Assembly (NCBI GenBank): GCA_006503475.1
Contig: RSEH01000334.1
Coordinates: 1 to 43,905 of the forward strand
DNA length: 43,905 nt
Direction: 5' to 3'
From: Stentor roeselii
Taxonomy: Eukaryota; Ciliophora; Heterotrichea; Heterotrichida; Stentoridae
The notes beneath the pieces are model-generated. The model saw nothing but the letters and a program-made list of their open reading frames with translations, searched no databases and was not told the DNA's origin. Position numbers and translations under genes: made by a program. Below are positions 1 through 7,641 of this stretch, in pieces. Every line of letters begins with the position of its first letter. The stretch's first letter is position 1.

Positions 1-23
1 AACCCTCTCAAGAAAAGAAAATA

Positions 24-1694
24 ATGCAAAAAATTGATGAAGACTCGAAAATACCAAAAGTCTCGAAATTCTCGAAATTCTCGAAAGTCGCTTTACCGGC
101 GATTCCTGAAAAACCTGATAATTTACCTTGGAAAAAAGGAGAATTGTTGGATAGTCTTGACCTCAGCAGCACGAATTTAAAAAAATTTTTTCAGAATAAA
201 CCTAAACTTTGTGAATCGCCTGGAAGGCAAGCGACTGATGACAGGAGTTGGCTTAAGGAAAACTTCAGGGAAAGTATTAAAGAATGGGCTCCGAGGAAGA
301 CTTGGAAAGAGAAAAAAGCTGAAGATTTGAGAGAAAAGATTGAGGAAAAGATTGGGTTTAATAAAATTGAAGAAAAGACTGGCTTTAATAAAATTGAAGA
401 AAAGACTGGCTTTAATAAAATTGAAGAAAAGACTGGGTTTAATAAAATTGAAGAAAAGACTGGCTTTAATAAAATTGAAGAAAAGACTGGTTTTAATAAA
501 ATCGAAGAAGAGGCTATATTGAATAAACATCAAGATATTGTTAACCAGAAAAAAACAATCGATCAAGTCAATAATGAAAAAATCGTAAACTTGAAACCTA
601 CCAAAAGACTTGTCCCAAGGAACGGCAAAGCTGGACTCAGTGAAGAACTGAAAGAACTTCACAGACCAGAAAAAAAAGTCAAATTTTCAATCGAAAAAAA
701 TCCTGAAAAAGCCAGCACAAGATATACCAACTCAGACTATGAAGAAGAAACCCCTGATTTCCCCTTAAACAACGCAGAAGACCCAAAAAACCTTTTTCCA
801 TCTCTAAAAGAAGCAAATCAAAACCCATCAATCCACGAAAAACACTTAAAAAAAGACCAAAAACCTCCATTAAAACCTTCAAAATTCGTAACAAAGCTAA
901 AAACTCTAGAAAAAGACACATTTTTAGAAAACGAGCTAAAATGTCTAAATGACGAAGAAGCTCGACTAGAAGCTTCTCTAGCTCGACTCGACATCAAGTC
1001 CTTAAAAATGAAGCATCAGGCCGAGCTCGAACTTTTGAATCAACAAGCGAAAAACTTAGAAGAATCTTTAAAGCGAGCTCAAGAACTTCCGAAAAATCCA
1101 GTTTTGATAAAAGAAGAGTCTTTCAGCGAAATTGAAGACGAAACTTATAAATTTCAAAGTTCGAGAAGCAACTCAAATTCAAGTCCTGCTCTTAGTCCGA
1201 GGTCTGGACTTGTTCCGCCTTTGCGAGTGAAGATTGACTGTCAAAATGAAAATAAATTGAATAAAATCAAAGAGTTTTCACAACCTGAACTTGGGAGTAA
1301 AAATGAATTTTTTATGAAAAATCGGAATGAAAGTAAGGATATTGAGGAAAGGGAAAAAGATCGTAAAAAATTATTGCAGTTTAAGGCGAATCAAGGGTAT
1401 TCTAAACAGGTGCAGGAAAAGTTGAAAGGAATGCCTGATGACTTGATAAGCGTCGCTCCTAGTGAACGATCTGGAAAATCAGGAGCTAGAGACCCGGCTC
1501 CCGAGCCCAGGGCACGATCAGTCATAAGTGGTTACTCAGGCCGCTCCGGACATGCTATCGTGCGAGTCAGGGTCCAAGCGGTGAGTCCCATAAGCGAAAA
1601 GTCCAAAAAAACACCACCGACCGGTCAGGAAGTAATAAAAGTCAATCCCAACATCGACCTCAAGTCAATCTTTGGAGACCTGAACAGTCCTTAG
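24..1694 (+). CDS. Charged, disordered coiled-coil protein with KIEEKTGFN repeats
   Basis: The family is not recognised. The frame stays open upstream of this ATG to the window edge, so the 556-residue reading may be 5' partial. The protein is very rich in Lys, Glu and Ser. Residues about 105-167 are seven near-identical copies of the nonapeptide KIEEKTGFN. A predicted helical, Leu/Glu/Ala-rich coil lies around residues 295-355 (pattern LxxLxxxEARLEASLARLD). A Ser/Arg/Gly-rich basic stretch (about 480-530) precedes the end at TAG. There is no signal peptide or membrane segment. The shape suits a cytoskeletal or scaffold protein, but that is inference only. The gene lies 37 nt before the next gene on the same strand. 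Confidence 0.75.
   Translation: MQKIDEDSKIPKVSKFSKFSKVALPAIPEKPDNLPWKKGELLDSLDLSSTNLKKFFQNKPKLCESPGRQATDDRSWLKENFRESIKEWAPRKTWKEKKAEDLREKIEEKIGFNKIEEKTGFNKIEEKTGFNKIEEKTGFNKIEEKTGFNKIEEKTGFNKIEEEAILNKHQDIVNQKKTIDQVNNEKIVNLKPTKRLVPRNGKAGLSEELKELHRPEKKVKFSIEKNPEKASTRYTNSDYEEETPDFPLNNAEDPKNLFPSLKEANQNPSIHEKHLKKDQKPPLKPSKFVTKLKTLEKDTFLENELKCLNDEEARLEASLARLDIKSLKMKHQAELELLNQQAKNLEESLKRAQELPKNPVLIKEESFSEIEDETYKFQSSRSNSNSSPALSPRSGLVPPLRVKIDCQNENKLNKIKEFSQPELGSKNEFFMKNRNESKDIEEREKDRKKLLQFKANQGYSKQVQEKLKGMPDDLISVAPSERSGKSGARDPAPEPRARSVISGYSGRSGHAIVRVRVQAVSPISEKSKKTPPTGQEVIKVNPNIDLKSIFGDLNSP
336..524 (+). repeat. 27-bp in-frame tandem repeat, 7 copies
   Basis: Seven consecutive 27-nt units encode KIEEKTGFN: the first copy has I in place of T, and the last has diverged to KIEEEAILN. 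The middle copies differ only at a few third positions, so the array expanded recently and copy number may vary between alleles or in assembly. Confidence 0.93.
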
Positions 1695-1731
1695 CTTTTT
1701 CATATGCTATTTATATTCAAACATTTAAATA

Positions 1732-2412
1732 ATGGAACAAGTCATTCAAAGTTTAAAACTCAAAGCCACTCCAACTAATTCTTCAAGGAACAACTTTCGC
1801 TTCGTCGAAGTTGTCGGCTCGCTTGAAGTTCAGAACGACTCGAAACCTTTCAAGAAACTCAAGTTTGAAAATACTGATGAAGTCAAAGCATCTGATATTG
1901 AATTTTCTGATATTGTTTCTGAGTTCTCTTTTAACTCTGAAGAACCGAAGGAAAAAGAGTGGTCGAGGATTTTAGGGAATACTTCGAATGAGCAGAAAGG
2001 GAAAACTCTTGATAGCAAACTGACTCCAAAACCTAAAAAATCTGATAAATTTTCAACGATTTACACTCTCAGTAGTGACTCAAGCAAGCTGCAAGAAGAC
2101 GCTTCAGACGATATCAAAGGAGTTTCAACGAAATATACAACAATCAATGAGGACAAAGAAAACATCCCAAGTCGCAGTAAAGAATATTTGGAATTTTTAC
2201 CTGCGAAAAAATATTGTAAAAACTGTTCATGTGAGGTAAACACGACAATTAAGCTTGAAATGCCAACAATTCCTTTGTAATTTATAAATAGGTGGAAAAG
2301 ACTTTGTTGCTCTAATTGTGAAATCGAATCATATGAAAGGTTTCAAAGGATTTTGCATATTTGTGTTAAATGTAAGAAGGTCATTCATATGGTAACTCCT
2401 AGTTTATATTAA
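1732..2412 (+). CDS. LITAF-like / CxxC zinc-binding protein, two exons
   Basis: Without splicing the frame stops at 2280. Removing a 15-nt intron (2277-2291) extends it to a TAA at 2410-2412, giving 221 residues. The first ~160 residues are Ser/Lys/Glu-rich and look disordered. The end holds three spaced Cys pairs: CKNC, a central CCSNC, and HICVKC followed by KKVIH. The CxxC...HxCxxC arrangement resembles the LITAF/CDIP zinc domain, in which two half-sites flank a membrane-inserting loop; here the loop is less hydrophobic than usual, so the assignment is tentative. The Cys pattern lost by stopping at 2280 is the main reason to trust the splice. The start ATG follows an A/T-rich leader. Confidence 0.75.
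2277..2291 (+). other. 15-nt spliceosomal intron
   Basis: The sequence is GTAATTTATAAATAG, beginning inside the TTG codon that precedes an in-frame TAA. Splicing restores a Leu-Trp junction and opens 40 more codons carrying two further Cys pairs. Length and T9-A10 match the other three introns in the window. Confidence 0.9.
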
Positions 2413-2690
2413 CATTTACAACTTTTATATTTTTACAAAATTTCAGAATTTTAATTAATTTCTTCTCGATCCATTCAAGATAATCTAAATTCCAGCATTT
2501 TATCCATAATAAAACATATGAAAAGCATAAAACAATAACTCAATAAATAAAATCGATTCAAAATACCAACCCAAAAATAAAAAAAAACTCTAAATCCTTT
2601 AAAAGTCCTCCAAACCCCTAAAATAAACCCAATTCAACCTATCCTTCCAATGAATCTACTTACTATTATTTCCACCTTTTATATACAACA

Positions 2691-3677
2691 ATGGCAAATA
2701 CTGCAAAATTCCTCAAACTAAGATTCCGTGTTTGGTGGTTGATATTTTTCTGTATCCAAGGATTCCTATTGATGATGATGGGAGTGACTCTCGGCGTAAA
2801 CGACTGGGTTTTCACTAACAACAACAAAGTCTTAACAAACTCAGATCTTCTGCTAGAAGAAAACGATACCGACAACTACAAGTACATCGGTTCCGACTTC
2901 GAAGGCACTTTAACCTACTGCACGAAATCCTGCGACGAGTCATACGGCTGGCTATCAAGCAAATGGTGTTCCTACGCGAAAGACACCAAAAAAGAATACG
3001 AGGACGTTGACTCCAACTATGCAGACCCTCTTTACAGCGTATGCGGAATGTTCTTCACTCTAGCCGTAGGCGGTTCAATTTACATAGTTTTCGAAATCCT
3101 TGCAATGATCGCAGTTTCCATCTGGGCATGTTCGATGATTTGCTATTGCAAAAGGGTGAACTGTTTGTGTCTCTCCTTTTGTTGTGCTTGTTGCACTTGG
3201 ACTTCTCATTATGTCGCTTTGATTCTGTTCATGGGATTCTCTAATGCGAACTTTAACAAGGAATGTGATGAGTTCCCTGATGATGATAATCGTCCAAAGC
3301 TTTGTGTTGGGGCAGGACCTGAAATTTCTTTGTTTATTTTAATTGCTTTGCCGTTTGTTGTTATCTGGTTTTATGTTGTTGCTTGTAAATTGCAAAGGGA
3401 ATTTGGATGTGATGGACTCAGCAGGGATGGGGCGAATGGACATCTTAGGGTACCTGCTCCTATTATTGTGCAGGAGTTGAGTGCTAATCCTCATCCGTAT
3501 GTGCAGTACCCTCAGCAGGCGTATTACTATCCTCAGCCTGCTTTTGTTCCGGAGTTTCAACAACCTTATTCTCAACCACCTCCTGTTGTTTATGGACAGG
3601 TTCCTATTCCACAGAATAATGGAAATAGTGATATTGTTCAAGGTCCTCATGACACTCAGATGAAGAATCCTGGGTAG
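2691..3677 (+). CDS. Claudin-like four-transmembrane protein (paralogue 1)
   Basis: 328 residues with four hydrophobic segments: about 15-37, 113-140, 148-182 and 205-230. The large first loop (about 38-112) contains Cys residues and acidic runs. The fourth segment is followed by VACKLQRE, a motif shared with the two downstream paralogues, and the loop before it carries the shared CDEFPDD...PKLCVGAGP block. The tail, from residue 245 on, is rich in Pro, Gln and Tyr and differs from the other copies. Topology resembles tetraspan/claudin-type membrane proteins, but no family signature settles it. It is the first of three tandem copies. The ATG lies just after a TATATA-like stretch. Confidence 0.8.
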   Translation: MANTAKFLKLRFRVWWLIFFCIQGFLLMMMGVTLGVNDWVFTNNNKVLTNSDLLLEENDTDNYKYIGSDFEGTLTYCTKSCDESYGWLSSKWCSYAKDTKKEYEDVDSNYADPLYSVCGMFFTLAVGGSIYIVFEILAMIAVSIWACSMICYCKRVNCLCLSFCCACCTWTSHYVALILFMGFSNANFNKECDEFPDDDNRPKLCVGAGPEISLFILIALPFVVIWFYVVACKLQREFGCDGLSRDGANGHLRVPAPIIVQELSANPHPYVQYPQQAYYYPQPAFVPEFQQPYSQPPPVVYGQVPIPQNNGNSDIVQGPHDTQMKNPG

Positions 3678-3799
3678 ATTTTGATAGAATTAAGGTTAAA
3701 TTTTGATGGTTTTTTTTTAGGTGGTTTTGGAACTGTTGAAATAATGAGGTTGAATGTTATAATCCCCATGATTTCTTGTGAATAAAAGCCATTTATAAA

Positions 3800-4672
3800 A
3801 TGTCTTCAAGTTCAAAGTGTTTAGGAATCTCCTTCAGAACATGCTGGATAATCTTCTACATAATGACAGTTCTTCTAATCGGCTTGATGATCGCTTCCTT
3901 ATTGATAGAAAGCTGGATTTACGTAGAAATAAACGACGATGATACCTTCAAAGGTGGGTTGACGAGATACAACGAGCCGAAAGACGACAGTTACAAAGAC
4001 TCAAAAGAAGACACTTGTGATTCATATGATAAGTTAAAAGAAGAATACGATAAACTTCAAGGATTCGACACAAGTGCTAGTAAACTCTTGCTCAACATTG
4101 CAAACTCACAGTGCAAAATGCTGAAAAGTCTCCTTATCGGCGGGCAGGTCTTTATTGGACTTGAAATATCTGCTATTTTCTCTTTAGTTCTTTGGATAGC
4201 TGCCCAGGTCTTCTATTGTGTTAAAGGTAAAGCTCTTGTTTTAGCTTATTTCAGTTCTTGTTTTGGGTTATTCTTGCATTTGGCTGGAATCGCGAGTTTT
4301 ATGGTTTTGACGAATACTCTTTATGGATCTTGTGATGATTTTCCCACAAATGGAAATGCTCCAAGACTTTGTGCGACTGTTGGGCCGAGTATCGCTATTG
4401 CAGTATTTTTTGGATTAGGTTTAGAAACTATCGTCTTTTTTGTGGTCGCCTGCAAATTGCAAAGGTCTGAAGGATTTTCTGGGCTTTCAAAACATGGGGA
4501 AAGGCATGAAACTCAAGCACACCATGATAAAAATGTTGAGGAAATCAATCAGACTAAGATTCATAATATCAATGACTCACTTCCTGATAATAATGAGGAG
4601 GTTTTTAAAACTTCAGGCAGAGGACAAGGAACAGATAGGCTTGAAAATATATCTACAGTGAAGAGACATTAG
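3800..4672 (+). CDS. Claudin-like four-transmembrane protein (paralogue 2)
   Basis: 290 residues with four membrane segments near 15-38, 110-138, 146-170 and 195-220. It shares with paralogue 3 the N-terminus (ISFRTCWIIFY), the loop block GGLTRYNEPKDDSY..SKEDTCDSYD, the extracellular motif CDDFPTNGNAPRLCA, and the tail motif GRGQ. The tail is charged and polar rather than Pro/Gln-rich as in paralogue 1. It starts 122 nt after paralogue 1 and directly follows TTATAAA. It is a product of tandem duplication; the role is unknown, probably a plasma-membrane or cortical membrane protein. Confidence 0.8.
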   Translation: MSSSSKCLGISFRTCWIIFYIMTVLLIGLMIASLLIESWIYVEINDDDTFKGGLTRYNEPKDDSYKDSKEDTCDSYDKLKEEYDKLQGFDTSASKLLLNIANSQCKMLKSLLIGGQVFIGLEISAIFSLVLWIAAQVFYCVKGKALVLAYFSSCFGLFLHLAGIASFMVLTNTLYGSCDDFPTNGNAPRLCATVGPSIAIAVFFGLGLETIVFFVVACKLQRSEGFSGLSKHGERHETQAHHDKNVEEINQTKIHNINDSLPDNNEEVFKTSGRGQGTDRLENISTVKRH

Positions 4673-4972
4673 TTATTAGAGTAAATTATCAAATTCTCTA
4701 AAATACGAGGAATTAGCTTTTAGATCAGTGAAAAGTTATCTAAAGCCTTATTTAGAATGTCTCCAATTCGACTAACAAAATTTTAAAATAGTCTAAAATC
4801 ATATAGTCAACCAGCATTTTCAAATTTTAACAATTTGATTAATTATGATCTTCTTGTAAGCACCTTGTAATATAGAATTAGGGTCAGCATAGTAATTAAA
4901 AAATTTGGATCAATTTAATTCACAAAAATATTTTATCATTTATCTCAATTACTTTAAAAATATATAATCGGA

Positions 4973-5022
4973 TACAGGATTGACCCTATAAAATAAATAC
5001 AGGATTGACCCTATAAAATAAA
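4973..5022. repeat. 25-bp perfect tandem duplication
   Basis: Two adjacent identical 25-nt units, each containing ATTGACCCTATAAAA. No coding role is seen. Confidence 0.9.
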
Positions 5023-5025
5023 ATT

Positions 5026-5598
5026 TCAATTATCAAAAAATTCAGAAACTAACCCCCTTAAATAATCTAAATAGTTACTAATTGGTCTTATCTTTTCTTT
5101 TTCATCTTTGGGGCTCCAAGTAATTTTAAAGTATTTATCTTACAGTTTTAATTCGTTGGTAATAACTTTTGAATATAGATTTGCAATATTTTTAATCATG
5201 ATCCATTCTTGTTTAACTATATTCTCTACTCAGTAGTTATCAAATAATAATAAAAATCCTCTGTTATGAATTTTCGAATAACAATTTTTCGAGAAAATTA
5301 AGATATTTATTGATGCATTTCCGTTTATATTTGATTTTGATTTAAATTTAAATTTAACAATGAATGAATTACTGTTTAATATAGCTTTCAATTCAATTAT
5401 AATTAAATTTTGGTCATCTTAATAGACTGAAAAGTTGTCTTAGATTGATACGTGATGATTAATTGTTACATTTGCTTGCTCACTTTAAGATATGCAATAT
5501 ATGTTTGTGAGCCTTTATCTCTGTTCTTCTGATGTCTATTGAATAAGTTTCATAATTTTATGAATAGATTTTATAAAACTTCAAATGATAAAAATCTT
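5026..5598 (-). pseudogene. Coding-like relic with in-frame stops
   Basis: Reading the minus strand in one frame over 191 codons gives a plausible globular protein interrupted by eight internal stops, about half the number expected by chance at this AT content. Clean runs include 62 codons (up to RGFLLLFDNY before a TGA) and 35 codons (DKYFKITWSPKDEKEKIRP...EFFDN) before the terminal TGA at 5026-5028. Most stops fall where Gln or Trp would be natural. That fits decay by C-to-T/G-to-A changes, but could also be reading bias. The family is not recognised. No start was located. Confidence 0.35.
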
Positions 5599-6006
5599 AA
5601 GGTTATATTTATGATATTTATAATTTATATGCTTGAATCATACCTATTCTTAACAAATTTGATATAATATCATTCATAAGTAAAAAATAATTTAATTGAT
5701 TATTATTAAAAACTGGTTTAATACAAGGAGCTTAAATTTTGACTCATTTTACTCATTTTATAAGAATATCAAAACTCAATATATGCTTTGATCTTTAGTC
5801 ATCAAACTATATTCCCAAAATGAAAAAATAAAATACCTATAAATAAAAATTCTACTAAAAACCTCATCTCCTTAAAAAAAACTCTAAATTCTAAAACAAT
5901 ATCACCTGAAAATCAAATAAATTTTTTTCTACAAAATGCTATCTAAAGAATTTTTAAATAATCCTCTCAGATAATTTCAACATCCTTAGTCTTGATATAA
6001 AAAAAA

Positions 6007-6849
6007 ATGTTAAAAAAGCCAGGGTGCATTGGGGTTTCATTTCGGACTTTCTGGATAATTTTCTATGCATTGAATGTCATGATGATTGGCTTGATGATTC
6101 TATCGTTAGTATCTCAAAATTGGGTCTATGCGAAATTAGGCCGCAATGTCTCTTTAGAAGGAGGTTTGACTGGCTACAACAAACCAAAGAATGATGACTA
6201 CAGTAATTCAAAAGATGATACATGTAATTCTTATGATATGCTGAAAGAAGAATACAAAGAGTTGCAGGATAATCGAATAGTCTCTGATACTATCAAACTT
6301 TTAGTCAATTTAGAAAATTCAAAATGCAAAATGTTTTCAGGTCTTATGGTTGGGGGCAAGGTATTTATAGGATTAGAAATCGTTGCAGTTGTTGCTTTAT
6401 TAGTTTGGATTATTGCCAATGCTGTGTATTGTTTTAAAGGAAAATTTATTTTTATTGCTTATGTTAGTTCATGTTTTGGTTTGGTTTCGCACTCAGTTGG
6501 TATAGCTAGTTTTATGGCATTAACTAACACCTTTTATGGATCTTGTGATGAATTTCCTATATATGGAAGTACTCCAAGACTATGTGCGTCATTTGGACCA
6601 TCTTTAGCATTGGCAGTATTAATAGTTCTAGCTTTAGAAACATTTATGTTCTTCATAGTCGCATGCTTAGTCCAAAAGACTTGTGGAAACTCAGGTCTTT
6701 TAAAAGAATTAAAAATCTCAGACGATACTCAAAACGTAGAAGAAGTAAATGAAACAAAGTCCCAAGGCATAAACGATTCAGTTCCTGAGAAGGATAATGA
6801 TGAAGTTATTAAGAAAACTGGGCGAGGACAAGTTACCGAGAGATATTAA
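6007..6849 (+). CDS. Claudin-like four-transmembrane protein (paralogue 3)
   Basis: 280 residues with the same layout as paralogue 2: an N-terminal membrane segment after VSFRTFWIIFYAL, the loop block GGLTGYNKPKNDDYSNSKDDTCNSYD, membrane segments near 108-135, 143-168 and 193-218, the CDEFPIYGSTPRLCA motif, and a polar tail with NVEEVNETK and GRGQ. It is clearly a direct duplicate of the 3800-4672 gene, now 1.3 kb away and with more A/T at third positions. The start follows GATATAAAAAAA. Function is unknown. Confidence 0.8.
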   Translation: MLKKPGCIGVSFRTFWIIFYALNVMMIGLMILSLVSQNWVYAKLGRNVSLEGGLTGYNKPKNDDYSNSKDDTCNSYDMLKEEYKELQDNRIVSDTIKLLVNLENSKCKMFSGLMVGGKVFIGLEIVAVVALLVWIIANAVYCFKGKFIFIAYVSSCFGLVSHSVGIASFMALTNTFYGSCDEFPIYGSTPRLCASFGPSLALAVLIVLALETFMFFIVACLVQKTCGNSGLLKELKISDDTQNVEEVNETKSQGINDSVPEKDNDEVIKKTGRGQVTERY

Positions 6850-7005
6850 TTATCTTTAGCATAAATAAATTTCAATTCATTTAAAATAAACAATCCACTA
6901 TTATTCAATCTCAAAAAATTCTAACCAAAACCGTAAAAAACTATTCCTAAACAAATCTTCTAAAATTCTTTATTACTGCTTAAAAATCCTCAAACCTAAG
7001 AATTT

Positions 7006-7641
7006 TCAAACATTTTTCTCAGCAATTCTTTTCTTCAGCTCTAAAATTTCAGTCATTTGAAGGCGATTAAGTTCTTTGAACTTTTGATGTTCAGCTAAAG
7101 TATTTTCAAGAGAAACTTTCAAATTTTTAACGAATTCCTTATGTTTCCTGATCTGTTGGTCTTTAAGTCTTACCTTATTTTTCAGTTCTTCCACAATTGA
7201 AGAATTGACAGACTCTCTGTAAAATTCGCATATTTCTGGGTCTTCCTGAGCAGGTGAAACTGGAAATTTTGTGTCGTTTCCACATGGATCCTTAATTTTT
7301 TCATAGAGATTTTCAATGATCATCTTGCATCTCTCTGTCAAAGGCAAGATTTTCTTTTCAAAGATCATGTCGTTGTACTTACCCATGGCAGAGTTTTCAC
7401 TGTTTTCACAACTTTTTAAACGGTTGATCTCGATTTGATGATTTACCTTCATTGAACGAATCTCATTTTCCATTTCACAGATTTTGTTTTTTAGTTCTAG
7501 GTTTTCGTTTGTTAGTCTTTCGATATCTTCGACTTCTGGAAGGAATTTAGGAGTGCTGAAACATGAACCGGCTGGGGAGACTGGAGGTGAAATTTCAGGT
7601 TGTTTTACTTTCAGTATCTCAAAAAAACTATTCATATTCAT
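7006..7641 (-). CDS. Coiled-coil protein
   Basis: 211 residues ending at TGA. After a Pro/Ser-rich N-terminus (residues 10-35) come two coil stretches: about 38-75 (IERLTNENLELKNKICEMENEI) and about 145-205 (VEELKNKVRLKDQQIRKHKEFVKNL). The first ATG shares its A with the transportin stop codon (TAATG on the minus strand). A second in-frame Met two codons later is an alternative start. The family is not recognised; structural or adaptor roles are typical of such short coils. Confidence 0.7.
   Translation of the reverse strand: MNMNSFFEILKVKQPEISPPVSPAGSCFSTPKFLPEVEDIERLTNENLELKNKICEMENEIRSMKVNHQIEINRLKSCENSENSAMGKYNDMIFEKKILPLTERCKMIIENLYEKIKDPCGNDTKFPVSPAQEDPEICEFYRESVNSSIVEELKNKVRLKDQQIRKHKEFVKNLKVSLENTLAEHQKFKELNRLQMTEILELKKRIAEKNV

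Larger units (their letters stand above)
4673..6006. other. AT-rich spacer between tetraspan paralogues 2 and 3
   Basis: No intact gene is visible. The spacer contains a perfect 25-bp tandem duplication (4973-5022) and a coding-like relic on the minus strand (5026-5598), listed separately. The rest looks like plain AT-rich sequence. Confidence 0.6.

Noticed and set aside
1-10. AACCCTCTCA at the left edge as a telomere end
   Set aside because: There is no repeat of it; it is open in frame with the first gene.
177-662. Minus-strand open frame of 161 codons with a repeated Phe/Ile/Lys motif
   Set aside because: It is the antisense shadow of the KIEEKTGFN repeat array.
7625-7641. GTAATGAATATGAATAG on the minus strand as a 17-nt intron linking transportin to the coiled-coil gene
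   Set aside because: Length is not 15 and splicing leads to a stop within a few codons in the new frame.
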